Shown piece after piece: positions 1-8,831 of a stretch of DNA of 64,000 nucleotides. Source of the stretch: Leptospira perolatii (GTDB lineage Bacteria; Spirochaetota; Leptospiria; Leptospirales; Leptospiraceae); NCBI RefSeq assembly GCF_002811875.1, contig NZ_NPDZ01000013.1, positions 4,489 to 68,488 of the forward strand. Reading direction: 5' to 3'. The notes beneath the pieces were generated by a model. That model saw only the letters and a program-made list of their open reading frames with translations, ran no database searches and was not told the origin of the DNA. Numbering within the stretch: position 1 is the stretch's first letter; every line of letters starts with the position of its first letter. A program made the translations under genes and the position numbers.

Positions 1-932
1 TGCAGGCTTCTTCGCTCTTCTGCTTCTTGCTTTCCGAAATTTCGTTTGTACTTTTTGGCCTTTTTAAACAGATCCAGTACTTCTCTTTTGTCCCTCTCCA
101 ACCATTTTGCATCAGGATGATTGTGTAATTTTGCATCTAGACAAGATTCCAGAATCGCTTCCGTCATTCTAGCGGGATGCCCCAATCTCAAGACTGGAAC
201 TCCAGTTTTGAGAACTGCTTCTCCTAGCACATCTGCGGCCGCGTTTGTAGGAGCAGTCGCCAAAATCTTTTTCCCTCGAGAGGCAAGAATTCGAATCGCT
301 TCTGCTAATGTTTTGGTCTTTCCCGTTCCGGGAGGACCGTGTACGAAAAACACATCCTCAGTCTGCAAAATCGCAGAAACACAGTCGGATTGTGATTTGT
401 TTAGATCTGCGGAAATGTCCTTTTCTTGCTTAAATTTTGGAGAGGTCAAATGTAGCTTGGTTTCATCTAAAAACAAATCCGCAAAGAATTTTGCCCTGGT
501 TCCTTTCTCTGCCCGGATCACCTTATCTAGGGCAAGATTCAATTCTCTGTCTGTGGTTTCGTCCGGTAGTAGTTCTAATCCTAGTTTTCCTTCTTCTGCC
601 CATTCCGGCACTTCTTCCAAGGAAAGAACATAGGCTTCTTCTTTTACACTGATGAGAACACTAGATTCTTCATCCGCATCTTTAAAAAGTCGGACCGGTG
701 CCCCGGAGCGAAATGCCTCCGGAACCGCCATGGGCTGAGTGGGAAGGAAGGTGACTCTCCACCCTCCTTCCGGTCCTAGTATTTGGTCATGGTATACGAG
801 TGGATAAACACAAAGTCCGGTACGAACCTTCGAAGACAGATCTCCGGAACCGGCTTCGTTTTTGAATCTTTGAATTTCCGATTCTCTTTCTTTGCGAAGA
901 GATTCTTTCAGTGCCTCGTATCTGGAAGGCAT
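1..932 (-). CDS. SF1 helicase, IGHMBP2/DNA2-like, 3'-truncated by window
   Basis: About 310 residues are visible before the gene runs off the left edge. I translated it directly from the minus strand. The start ATG lies 5 nt after the stop of the PLP-enzyme gene. A charged N-terminal region precedes a Walker A motif GPPGTGKTKT at residues 199-208, followed by the TAPTNAAADVL stretch typical of motif Ia in UPF1/IGHMBP2/DNA2-type superfamily 1 helicases. Such enzymes use ATP to unwind or translocate on DNA or RNA; substrate and polarity cannot be told here. Motifs III-VI lie outside the window. The family call rests on motif I and its surroundings. It is probably the last gene of the leuC-leuD-PLP operon. 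Confidence 0.8.
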   Translation of the reverse strand, partial: MPSRYEALKESLRKERESEIQRFKNEAGSGDLSSKVRTGLCVYPLVYHDQILGPEGGWRVTFLPTQPMAVPEAFRSGAPVRLFKDADEESSVLISVKEEAYVLSLEEVPEWAEEGKLGLELLPDETTDRELNLALDKVIRAEKGTRAKFFADLFLDETKLHLTSPKFKQEKDISADLNKSQSDCVSAILQTEDVFFVHGPPGTGKTKTLAEAIRILASRGKKILATAPTNAAADVLGEAVLKTGVPVLRLGHPARMTEAILESCLDAKLHNHPDAKWLERDKREVLDLFKKAKKYKRNFGKQEAEERRSL

Positions 933-937
933 CCGAA

Positions 938-1939
938 TCAGGGTCTATCCGGAGAAAGTACTACGATTCTGTACGGAGGGGTTTTCGCATCTTCTCGAAT
1001 CGGTAAACTCTCTGCATAGTGGATCGCCGAAGCAAGAGTCCTACCGGTTGTCAATCCAGCAAATATTCCTTCTTTCTGATATAGTTCGGATTGATATAGC
1101 AAAGCTTCTTCTCGATCGACTCCAATGTACTGGTCGGTAATCTTTGGATCAAAGGATTCAGGTAGTCGAATGCTATGATCTCCTTGCACCATCCTGCGGA
1201 TGAATCTGGAATTTTTGCTCACTCCCATGATCACTCTTAAGGTAGACTTCTTTGCCTTTAAGAATCTTCCCACTCCAGAAAGTGTTCCTCCGGATCCACC
1301 TCCAGCGATAAAAGCGTCTATATTCCCGCCCAAGTCTCTCCAAATCTCCGGACCAGTGAACATATAGTGCACGTTCGTATTCGCCATATCTTTGAATTCG
1401 TTCAGAATGATTGTGCCCTTTTCTTTTTCCTTAGCGGCTTTAGCTTCGGATAGCAAAGTGTCGTCCCAGTTTCCCTTTGCATTTTGAACCACGAATACTT
1501 GAGCACCATATGCCTTCAGTTGTTTTAGCTTTTCTGGCTCTGTGTCGGGTGCCAAAAAGACTTTGAATTTGTATTGCTTGATCGTACAAATCCAGGCGAG
1601 TGAAATTGCGGTGGAATTATATCCGGCTTGGAAAATTTGTCCGTTGGGTTTGAGTTCCCCTCTTCTTTCCGCGGCCATGACCATTGCTAGAGCTGTTCTA
1701 TCTTTGACGCTTCCTGTGGGATTACAAAATTCAGCCTTTAGGTAAAATTCCAAATTTGGAATATGAGAACCGATTTGATTGAGCCGGATCAGAGGAGTGT
1801 TTCCGATCATCTGCAATACGTTTTCTTTTACGGGCTTTGCTACGCTCAGTTCTCTTCCGAATAGGTTTTGAACATTATTCAATGCCCCGAGTAGGCTATT
1901 GCCAAACTCGTCGATCGAGCGTGAAATTTCGTCAAACAT
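938..1939 (-). CDS. PLP-dependent cysteine synthase/CBS-fold enzyme with altered substrate loop
   Basis: 333 residues. IGNTPLIRL at 45-53 and NPTGSVKDR at 73-81 (Schiff-base lysine K79) place it in the cysteine synthase/cystathionine beta-synthase family (PLP fold type II). The phosphate-binding glycine loop GGGSGGTLSGVGR is at 213-225. The usual asparagine loop TSGNTG, which contacts the substrate carboxylate, is replaced by AGYNSTA at 105-111, and the later GxSSGA motif by GLTTGR at 295-300. The enzyme therefore probably has another substrate, or is not a standard O-acetylserine sulfhydrylase. About 40 residues precede the core fold. The start is supported by AAGGAGGAG three bases upstream. 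A CCGGAA/TTCCGG hairpin (1963-1978) lies between leuD and this gene but has no T-tract, so read-through is expected. Confidence 0.85.
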   Translation of the reverse strand: MFDEISRSIDEFGNSLLGALNNVQNLFGRELSVAKPVKENVLQMIGNTPLIRLNQIGSHIPNLEFYLKAEFCNPTGSVKDRTALAMVMAAERRGELKPNGQIFQAGYNSTAISLAWICTIKQYKFKVFLAPDTEPEKLKQLKAYGAQVFVVQNAKGNWDDTLLSEAKAAKEKEKGTIILNEFKDMANTNVHYMFTGPEIWRDLGGNIDAFIAGGGSGGTLSGVGRFLKAKKSTLRVIMGVSKNSRFIRRMVQGDHSIRLPESFDPKITDQYIGVDREEALLYQSELYQKEGIFAGLTTGRTLASAIHYAESLPIREDAKTPPYRIVVLSPDRP

Positions 1940-1978
1940 AGACTCCTCCTTGGCTTGAAGTGCCGGAATCCGTTCCGG

Positions 1979-2605
1979 TTATTTTTTCCCTGCGTACAAC
2001 CAAGGAACCTCTCCCCGGTTTTTCTCCTCGAAAGATTGTATTTTTGCCTCGTGCTGCAGGGTTAACCCGATATCATCCAGACCGTTATAGAGACAGTATT
2101 TTCGAAAAGAATCCACTTCAAAACTGTATTCTTTACCCGAAGGGCTAGTAACCTTTTGCTTTTCTAGATCAATGCTGACCTTAGCTCCTACTTTGGCTGC
2201 TACCGACTGGAAAATCTCTTCCACTTCTTCCGACTTTAAAACAACTGGCAACATTCCATTTTTAAAGCAGTTATTATAAAAAATGTCCGCGTAAGAAGGG
2301 GCGATAATAGATCTAAAACCGAAATCTTCTAAGGCCCAAGGAGCGTGCTCCCTGGAAGAACCGCATCCGAAATTGTCTCTGGTGACCAAAACTGACGCGC
2401 CCTTGTATCTTTCCTGGTTCAACGAAAACTCCGGATTCGGCTTGGTTCCAGCGTCGTCCAGGTATCTCCAGTCGTGAAACAAGTGCACCCCAAATCCGGT
2501 CCTTTCTATCTTGCGCAAAAACTGCTTCGGAATGATTTGGTCCGTATCTATATTAGGTCTATCTAATAAAACTGCGAGTCCTTCGTGCTTTGTAAATGCT
2601 TTCAT
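1979..2605 (-). CDS. leuD: 3-isopropylmalate dehydratase small subunit
   Basis: LeuD pairs with LeuC to isomerise 2-isopropylmalate to 3-isopropylmalate in leucine synthesis. The product is 208 residues when started at [10 protein letters not shown] longer frame begins 12 codons upstream but overlaps the end of leuC, so the internal ATG, 10 nt after the leuC stop, is preferred. Diagnostic stretches are [17 protein letters not shown] near the N-terminus and the substrate-loop sequence [14 protein letters not shown]. The length is normal for bacterial LeuD. It lies directly downstream of leuC on the same strand, as in most leu operons. Confidence 0.97.
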   Translation of the reverse strand: MKAFTKHEGLAVLLDRPNIDTDQIIPKQFLRKIERTGFGVHLFHDWRYLDDAGTKPNPEFSLNQERYKGASVLVTRDNFGCGSSREHAPWALEDFGFRSIIAPSYADIFYNNCFKNGMLPVVLKSEEVEEIFQSVAAKVGAKVSIDLEKQKVTSPSGKEYSFEVDSFRKYCLYNGLDDIGLTLQHEAKIQSFEEKNRGEVPWLYAGKK

Positions 2606-2615
2606 ATTCTGTTTC

Positions 2616-4013
2616 TTAACCCCAGTTCCTGATATCCACAAAATGACCTTCGATTGCTGCAGCCGCGGCCATCGCAGGGCTGACCAAATGAGTGCGCCCT
2701 CCTTTTCCCTGTCTGCCTTCGAAGTTCCGATTAGAAGTAGAAGCGCATCTGTCTCCCGGATTCAGAACATCGTCATTCATTGCTAGGCACATGGAGCATC
2801 CTGGCTGTCTCCATTCAAATCCAGCTTCTATGAAAATCTTGTCCAAGCCTTCTTGCTCGGCTTGTCTCTTCACTCTGCCGGAACCCGGAACCACGATCGC
2901 CTGGACCTTCGGAGAAACTTTTTTTCCAAGTACTGTCTTGGAAGCGATTCGCAGGTCCTCGATTCTTGAATTCGTGCAAGAACCTATGAACACTTTATTG
3001 ATGCTCACGTCCTCTATCTTTTGACCAGGTTTCAAATCCATATATTTAAGCGCGGATTCAATCGATACTTTTTCTACCGGATCCGAAGCTTCTTTCGGGT
3101 CTGGCACAACTCCTTTAATCGAAATCACTTGCCCAGGAGAAGTTCCCCAAGTTACCTGAGGAGCAATTTCATCTGCATGAAGCACTACGGAAGTATCGAA
3201 CTTGGCGCCAGCATCCGTTACATAGTACTTCCATTTTTTCACTGCGAGATCCCATTCAGCTCCTTTCGGTGCGAAGTCTTTTCCTTTCAAGTAGTCGAAC
3301 GTAATCTGATCCGGCGCGATCAATCCGGCCCTTGCACCTGCTTCGATCGACATATTGCAAACTGTCATTCTTGCTTCCATGCTGAGAGCTTCGATTGCAG
3401 AGCCTCTATACTCGATCACATATCCTGTGGCTCCGCCAGTGCCGATCTTGCCGATTACAGCTAGTACAATGTCCTTTGCGGTTACGTGCGGAGATAATTT
3501 CCCATCGACTCGGATCTCCATAGTTTTTGCTCTTCTCTGTAATAGAGTTTGAGTTGCGAGTACATGCTCCACCTCAGAGGTCCCGATTCCAAAGGCAAGA
3601 GCTCCAAAAGCTCCGTGAGTCGAAGTATGAGAATCTCCGCAAACGATGGTCATTCCGGGATGTGTAAGGCCCATTTCGGGGGCGATCACGTGTATGATTC
3701 CTTGATCAGGGTGATTGATATCGTAGAGAGTGATCCCATTCTCTTTACAATTTTTGATAAGAGTCTTCATTTGAGTGGCAGAAACCGGATCAGCGGAGTC
3801 GATATCCCGAATCCGAGTGGATACGTTGTGATCCATAGTGGCGTAAGTGGCATCAGGTCTTCGGACCTTTCTGCCCGCCATACGAATTCCTTCAAATGCT
3901 TGCGGACTGGTCACCTCGTGGATCAAATGGCGGTCGATGTACAGGAGATAGGAGCCTCCCTCCAACTCGCCTACGAGATGGTCTTCCCAGATTTTTTCGA
4001 ACATAGTTTTCAT
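2616..4013 (-). CDS. leuC: 3-isopropylmalate dehydratase large subunit
   Basis: 465 residues, the full aconitase-family length for LeuC. The [4Fe-4S] ligands are visible as Cys346 (IGSCTNSR) and Cys406/Cys409 (GCSMC). The substrate-binding [14 protein letters not shown] stretch is at 124-137. With LeuD it forms the second enzyme of leucine biosynthesis. Two ATGs are possible (residues 1 and 4). A GAGGGACT sequence sits about 10 nt upstream of the first, which was kept. The 166-bp gap upstream, to the FHA-domain gene, must hold the promoter of the leuC-leuD-PLP enzyme-helicase unit. No attenuator or T-box was recognised there. Confidence 0.97.
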   Translation of the reverse strand: MKTMFEKIWEDHLVGELEGGSYLLYIDRHLIHEVTSPQAFEGIRMAGRKVRRPDATYATMDHNVSTRIRDIDSADPVSATQMKTLIKNCKENGITLYDINHPDQGIIHVIAPEMGLTHPGMTIVCGDSHTSTHGAFGALAFGIGTSEVEHVLATQTLLQRRAKTMEIRVDGKLSPHVTAKDIVLAVIGKIGTGGATGYVIEYRGSAIEALSMEARMTVCNMSIEAGARAGLIAPDQITFDYLKGKDFAPKGAEWDLAVKKWKYYVTDAGAKFDTSVVLHADEIAPQVTWGTSPGQVISIKGVVPDPKEASDPVEKVSIESALKYMDLKPGQKIEDVSINKVFIGSCTNSRIEDLRIASKTVLGKKVSPKVQAIVVPGSGRVKRQAEQEGLDKIFIEAGFEWRQPGCSMCLAMNDDVLNPGDRCASTSNRNFEGRQGKGGRTHLVSPAMAAAAAIEGHFVDIRNWG

Positions 4014-4179
4014 GTTGTACGAGTCCCTCGAAATGGGTGTAGCAGATAGTAATTAGACTCTAGGTGAAAATTAGATGGATTTGCAGTCTAGGACCAAGAG
4101 CTCTCTTTCCTACACTAAAAATACGGACTTTTTCGTAAAGAAGGAACTTAAGAAGAAGCCGAAATCGATTCGACCCTGG

Positions 4180-5625
4180 TCACTTTCCCCGGAATACCAA
4201 GAGCGCTTTTCCGATTCCGATCTCGTCGAAGTCATACAAAATTCTAGGTCGCAGAACTTTCTTACCGTTTAGGAAGGTTCCTACTTCTGAAACTAAGTCA
4301 TACAAAACGTATCTGTTCTTAACCCTACGGATTCTAGTATGATTTTTGCTCACTCCCTGCTCATACAGTACTAGGTCTGCGAGTTCTGAATTCCCGATCG
4401 TAGTCTCGCTCTTTTGCAAGGAGAATTGCTTTCCGGGATTTCTGCCCTCCTTCAGAATGAGTGTAGCTTTCTCGTATTCCTCTCCCTGCTCAAATTCTTT
4501 TAAAGATACCGGGATCGCTCTTTCTGGTTCTACTCTTTCATCCTCTGCATATACGTACTGGAATTGGTCTCCGTACATTTTTCGATACACATCCTGCTCT
4601 TCGTCAAGAGTTTGCATTCTTTCTTCCACCGAGCCAGGCATCTGAAGCCTAGCATTCGGGCTTTTTCGAAGGACGACTAACAATGCAAACATGGTCAGGA
4701 TCAGCAAAAATCCCATGGTTGGGAGAAACACGGCAGGATTTAGAAAGAATACCAAGAGCTTTGTCCGAATCGAAAGAGTGTATTCACTTGTTTGCGAAAT
4801 TTTACTCGGGGTTTCTATTTCTATTTTGATCTTAGGAGACTCGGCCCAACTCCATTCATTTTTAAAAGGAGATTCATAAGACAAAACCCAAGGAAACCTT
4901 CGAAAGTATTCTATATCACTCAGGATTTCTCGAACACCGTCCCGATCCAAATTAGAATAGAAAAGTCCGGCATGTTTTTCCGCGATCCACTTAGCTCCCT
5001 TGCTTGGATACGCAAATAGGTGGATCGGTGTTCCGGAGGAATACGCTCCTCTTCTAGCGTCGTTGGTGGGCATAATTTCTAGGTCGTTGAGCAGAAGCAG
5101 AACGTAATCTCCGGATCTAAACTTGGGAGAAACTTTTTGAAATACGTAATCCAGACTTGCGCCTGTGCTTCGGTTCGGATTCGCTCCGTCTACTTTTGCT
5201 TCTTTAAAAGCTTCCTTTCTGCTCAGGTCTAGCTTGGGCACATAAACATCATCCGCAAAGAATACAAAGCTGAAGCGATCCTCTTCTTCAGATGATTCTA
5301 CGATTTGTCTGAGAAATTCTGTGCTTCGATTATTTGCTTCGAGGGAATGGGTCATTTGTGCGACCACGTATACATGGATCGGACGAGTCCCTTCTTCTCT
5401 TTTTAAATCGGGGCGAATTACTCGAAGTGTCTTTCCTTGCTTCGTTTCCTTGATCGTCAAGATCTCGCGGTCCAAGGACTTTCTAGAGTTCTCTTTTAAT
5501 AAGACCCTGATCTTAGGATAATCTTTCGACTCGATTCCCTCGATTACAAATCCTTGGTTCTCCGCGAGCAAAGTGGTACACGCGAAAACCGAAAATAAAA
5601 ATAATGTAAGACGGAATCTTCTCAT
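4180..5625 (-). CDS. Membrane protein with VWA-like region and C-terminal FHA domain
   Basis: 481 residues from the ATG 4 nt after the upstream ABC gene's stop. A longer frame starts inside that gene and was not used. A signal peptide (MRRFRLTLFLFSVFACTTLLA) is followed by about 250 residues resembling a von Willebrand A-type fold (the RPIHVYVVAQMTHSL and YVLLLLNDLEIM strands), one membrane segment at about residues 285-317, and a cytoplasmic C-terminus. The last about 100 residues form an FHA domain with IGNSELADLVL and GVSKNHTRI. FHA domains bind phosphothreonine, so a link to Ser/Thr kinase signalling is likely, though no kinase is nearby. The VWA-like part lacks a clear DxSxS MIDAS motif and may not bind metal. 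Confidence 0.8.
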   Translation of the reverse strand: MRRFRLTLFLFSVFACTTLLAENQGFVIEGIESKDYPKIRVLLKENSRKSLDREILTIKETKQGKTLRVIRPDLKREEGTRPIHVYVVAQMTHSLEANNRSTEFLRQIVESSEEEDRFSFVFFADDVYVPKLDLSRKEAFKEAKVDGANPNRSTGASLDYVFQKVSPKFRSGDYVLLLLNDLEIMPTNDARRGAYSSGTPIHLFAYPSKGAKWIAEKHAGLFYSNLDRDGVREILSDIEYFRRFPWVLSYESPFKNEWSWAESPKIKIEIETPSKISQTSEYTLSIRTKLLVFFLNPAVFLPTMGFLLILTMFALLVVLRKSPNARLQMPGSVEERMQTLDEEQDVYRKMYGDQFQYVYAEDERVEPERAIPVSLKEFEQGEEYEKATLILKEGRNPGKQFSLQKSETTIGNSELADLVLYEQGVSKNHTRIRRVKNRYVLYDLVSEVGTFLNGKKVLRPRILYDFDEIGIGKALLVFRGK

Positions 5626-5629
5626 TTTG

Positions 5630-6415
5630 CTAACGATTATAATAAGTTGCTGAATCAATCGTAAACAGTTTTCTAGCATAATCGGACTTAGGCGCCCATC
5701 CATCTTTTCCTATGGACAGCGTTTCCACAATTTTGCCAAGTTTCAGTACAGTTATAGTATCGGCTATCTCGGTGATTGCACCTAGGTCATGGCTAATGAA
5801 AATCAGAGTTTTTGCTTTTTCCGCGACGAGTTGCAAAAGCAAGTCTAACACACCCTTTCCGGTAATCGGATCCAGCGCAGAGGTCGGCTCGTCGCCTAGG
5901 ATCAACTCAGCCCCGGAATAGACTGAAAGCAGTATTAAAATCCTTTGTCTTTCTCCCCCGGACAGTTGGTGGGGGTGAGAATTCCAGGCCCTTTCCGGAT
6001 CGGAAATCCCTACTTTTTCGAGCAAACCTAGGCACTTTCGAGTCTCTGCGAATTCCTTTTCTAGTACATAAAAATTTTCTAAGATCTGAGAACTTATCTT
6101 TCTGTACGGATGAAATCCGGAAGAAGGGCTTTGGGGAATCAGACTGATCCGTTTTCCTCTCCATTTTTTCCAGTTCTGCTCGGCTTGCTGGTTCATATCT
6201 TCATCGAAAAATTGGAATCTATTCCAGCTAGTCTTCAGATTCGGATGCAATAGACCTAGCAAAAAGTTTGCGAAGGTGGTTTTACCGGAACCCGATTCTC
6301 CTGCGATTCCGTAGATACTTCCTTTTTTGACATCCAGATTTAGTTCATCCAATAGAACCTTAGAAGAAAGTGGATCATACACCTGCAATCCCTGGATTTG
6401 AAGAAGCTCTTGCAT
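5630..6415 (-). CDS. ABC transporter ATP-binding protein, peptide-transporter (Dpp/Opp) type
   Basis: 261 residues from the ATG; a TTG two codons upstream is the alternative. All ABC motifs are present: Walker A GESGSGKTT, Q-loop SLIPQSP, signature LSGGERQR, Walker B ELILGDEPTSALD and H-loop FISHD. The closest family by eye is the DppD/OppF/NikD type, in which two such ATPases drive oligopeptide or nickel importers. No permease or binding protein is adjacent, so it is an orphan ATPase here and its substrate is unknown. It sits between gmhA and the FHA-domain gene with spacings of 20 and 4 nt, which suggests co-transcription. Confidence 0.85.
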   Translation of the reverse strand: MQELLQIQGLQVYDPLSSKVLLDELNLDVKKGSIYGIAGESGSGKTTFANFLLGLLHPNLKTSWNRFQFFDEDMNQQAEQNWKKWRGKRISLIPQSPSSGFHPYRKISSQILENFYVLEKEFAETRKCLGLLEKVGISDPERAWNSHPHQLSGGERQRILILLSVYSGAELILGDEPTSALDPITGKGVLDLLLQLVAEKAKTLIFISHDLGAITEIADTITVLKLGKIVETLSIGKDGWAPKSDYARKLFTIDSATYYNR

Positions 6416-6435
6416 GGGCAAACTTTGATTGGTGA

Positions 6436-7023
6436 CTACTCTAGCTTAAACAATTCGTATTCTATAATCGAACACACAATATGCCCGATTAGAATATGAG
6501 ATTCCTGTATTCTAGCGGTCTCGGTGGCCGGAACAATCAGATCTAGATCCGCCAAATTCTTCATTTTTCCGCCGTTTCCGCCTAGAAAACTAATGGATTT
6601 CATACCAACCGATTTCGCTTTTTCTAATGCAAGCAAAACGTTCTTGGAATTTCCGCTCGTGGAAAGTCCGATAAACAGATCGCCTTTTCTTCCGTAAGCC
6701 GCGACCTGTCTCGCAAAGATTTCTTCGTAGCCGTAATCATTTCCGCAGGCAGTAATCGTGGCCATGTCCGCAGCCAAAGAGATCGCAGGAAGTGCCTTTC
6801 TCTCGTTTCCGGATTTGTATCGCACTACCAGCTCGGCCGCGATATGAGAGGCATCGCAAGAAGATCCTCCGTTCCCGCAAAGTAGGATCGTATTTCCTCT
6901 TTGCAAGACCTCCGCCGCGAGCTGACCCGCTTTCACAATGTCGTTTAACATTGTATCCAAAACCTTTTGCTTGGTTGCGATCGATCCCCTAATTTGATTT
7001 AAGGCGATATCTTTTATATCCAT
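6436..7023 (-). CDS. gmhA: Sedoheptulose-7-phosphate isomerase
   Basis: 195 residues, a single SIS domain. It converts sedoheptulose 7-phosphate to D-glycero-D-manno-heptose 7-phosphate, the first step of ADP-heptose synthesis for LPS core. The zinc/catalytic residues expected from characterised GmhA proteins are in place: His60 and Glu64 (SHIAAEL), Gln173 and His181 near the C-terminus. The phosphate-binding STSGNS is at 121-126, and CGNGGSS is at 49-55. The ATG is preceded by AGGA. The gene lies 4 nt after the hypothetical gene upstream and belongs to the LPS-related cluster with the glycosyltransferase. Confidence 0.95.
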   Translation of the reverse strand: MDIKDIALNQIRGSIATKQKVLDTMLNDIVKAGQLAAEVLQRGNTILLCGNGGSSCDASHIAAELVVRYKSGNERKALPAISLAADMATITACGNDYGYEEIFARQVAAYGRKGDLFIGLSTSGNSKNVLLALEKAKSVGMKSISFLGGNGGKMKNLADLDLIVPATETARIQESHILIGHIVCSIIEYELFKLE

Positions 7024-7027
7024 AATC

Positions 7028-7828
7028 CTATTTCTCTCTTTTGGAACGAATACTCGAAAGTATATTCTCTAGTTCTCGTTTTGCGGCCTCAAATTCATAC
7101 AAGCTCAGATTTTCCGAATATGGTTCCTGTCGATTCCCGCTCACATTCAAAAAATATAATTCTTTTGATACAATATCTTTCAGTCTCTTCGCGGAATTCT
7201 CTTGGAAAATGCTTTCAAATTCTTTTCCTAAAAAAACCAGTAGAACCGCGATCGTACTTGGTCTCAGACGAATCAGGACCTGCTGTTTCCAAATCGGTTC
7301 CCAGTTCAGTATTTCCTTCCAGGATTCCGAGGATCTTTTCAGATCTGGCTCTTCCTCCAAAACTGACCAGGTATCCCCTTCCCATTTCGGGTCTTTTAGC
7401 CCAGACAATAAAGACTTTAAACTTTTTGCGTCCGCAGAGAGAAGTCGATTCAGATCCGCTTCTCCCATAAATAGAACTCCGGACACCTTTCCATTCTGCT
7501 CGGTGAGAAAGTTTCCGGTCGCTACAACGATGGAATACTCACGACCGCTCTTTTCCTTTCCCTCCAATCGGAACAGATGTCTGTTTGTTTTGGACAATTT
7601 GATTTGCGGAGATTCATAAATTGGTCCCGATGGTTTTTTTCTTGTGAGAAAAAAACGATCCACCTTTTCTCGAAGGTCCTTCAACTCCCAAGTATACCCG
7701 CGGCTATCACGGACTGCCTTTTCTTCGGAAACCTCTCCTTCTTTGAGTTTCTTTCTCCAGAAGAAAAGCTTGGACCAGAATCCTTTCTTTTTCCCTTTTG
7801 CGGAAAGTCTTTTCTTAGACTTGGCCAA
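7028..7828 (-). CDS. Hypothetical protein with lysine-rich N-terminus
   Basis: 266 residues, not recognised. The N-terminus is strongly basic ([20 protein letters not shown]), followed by a mixed soluble-looking region and a short hydrophobic stretch [14 protein letters not shown] near residue 195. No signal peptide or catalytic motif is apparent. It starts with TTG, supported by GGAG 6 nt upstream and by only 2 nt of spacing from the glycosyltransferase stop. The glycosyltransferase upstream also begins with a lysine-rich tail. Position between a glycosyltransferase and gmhA suggests a role in envelope polysaccharide assembly; this is inference from context only. Confidence 0.7.
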   Translation of the reverse strand: MAKSKKRLSAKGKKKGFWSKLFFWRKKLKEGEVSEEKAVRDSRGYTWELKDLREKVDRFFLTRKKPSGPIYESPQIKLSKTNRHLFRLEGKEKSGREYSIVVATGNFLTEQNGKVSGVLFMGEADLNRLLSADAKSLKSLLSGLKDPKWEGDTWSVLEEEPDLKRSSESWKEILNWEPIWKQQVLIRLRPSTIAVLLVFLGKEFESIFQENSAKRLKDIVSKELYFLNVSGNRQEPYSENLSLYEFEAAKRELENILSSIRSKREK

Positions 7829-7830
7829 TC

Positions 7831-8733
7831 TTAGCTCCCGTAATCTTCTCTTACATTGCTAGGTTTGTCGATGAGTCCCTTTCCCAATTCGTAGACTTTA
7901 GCTTCCTTTAAGAAAGTGGAATACGCCGAAGAAACTGCGATCGCAAAGCCTGGAAATCCATCCAAAAAACCTAATTTAAAAAAATAGATTTCTATAAATT
8001 TTCCGATCGGCTTGTGAATCGTTCGAAGCACAGAAAACCTTTTCCCCTTCCTGGATCTAGTCCAAGCTACGATGGAAGAGAACTTGTTGATCGTATCCAC
8101 TTGTTGGGAAAGATCCTGAAAACTATAATGGAGTATGTCCCCAGCCATTTTCTTTCCGGATCCATTTACGACCAAATAATCGTGCGGATTCTCCCCAGCC
8201 CAAGAGGCTTTGGATTTTCGGAAGATTCGGTATTTTCTCTGCGGGTACCAGCCCGAAAAACGGATAAACCTTCCCATATGAAATGTCAATCTCGCGACCT
8301 TGAAACCGTCCACATTTCCAGAGGCGGAACTTTCCAGGAATTTCCGCAGAGATTCGTTTAGCTCTTCGCTTAATCTTTCATCTGCGTCCAAAGAAAGGAT
8401 CCACTCATTTTTGCAGAGTCGGATTGCATCGTTTTTTTGCTCCACATGTCCGCGGAACTTTTGAGAAGCAAATACTACCTCCGGAAAAGAAGTGCAGATT
8501 TCCTTGGTGGAGTCCGTACTCAATGAGTCTAAAACCACGATTTCGTCCGCAATATCTCTGCAGGATCGAATACAATCTCCGATATTCTTTTCTTCATTAT
8601 ATGTAATAATTGCGACAGAAAGTTTCTTTAAAAATCTATCCTGGTTGGTCCTCGAGAAATTTGCGACCTTCGCTTTTTTTCCCTTTACCAGTTTTTTCTG
8701 TTTTTTGGATGAATCTACAGACATTGCGATCAA
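7831..8733 (-). CDS. Family 2 glycosyltransferase (WaaE/KdtX-like)
   Basis: 300 residues. After a basic 35-residue tail the GT-A fold begins with LSVAIITYNEEKNIGDCIRS. It continues with EIVVLDSLSTDST and LSLDADERL; the DAD triad is the metal/nucleotide-sugar binding site. The sequence style matches the WaaE/KdtX group, which adds glucose to the LPS inner core. No transmembrane segments are clear, so it probably works at the cytoplasmic face of the inner membrane. The start is uncertain: a TTG (used here) with a weak GGAACG 7 nt upstream, or an ATG three codons later. Together with gmhA and the polymerase-like gene it supports an LPS role. Confidence 0.85.
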   Translation of the reverse strand: MIAMSVDSSKKQKKLVKGKKAKVANFSRTNQDRFLKKLSVAIITYNEEKNIGDCIRSCRDIADEIVVLDSLSTDSTKEICTSFPEVVFASQKFRGHVEQKNDAIRLCKNEWILSLDADERLSEELNESLRKFLESSASGNVDGFKVARLTFHMGRFIRFSGWYPQRKYRIFRKSKASWAGENPHDYLVVNGSGKKMAGDILHYSFQDLSQQVDTINKFSSIVAWTRSRKGKRFSVLRTIHKPIGKFIEIYFFKLGFLDGFPGFAIAVSSAYSTFLKEAKVYELGKGLIDKPSNVREDYGS

Positions 8734-8831
8734 TGGAAATCGTTCCGGAAATCTAAGATGCTAGCATTTCAGAACTTGTCAGCGGTTTTTTGTAGGAATT
8801 CCTGCAGAAATTCTAAATTCTGGCGACAAGC

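Noticed and set aside
1963..1978. CCGGAA/TTCCGG hairpin after leuD as a terminator
   Set aside because: No T-tract follows, and the next gene has a strong ribosome-binding site 30 nt further; it is more likely an internal structure.
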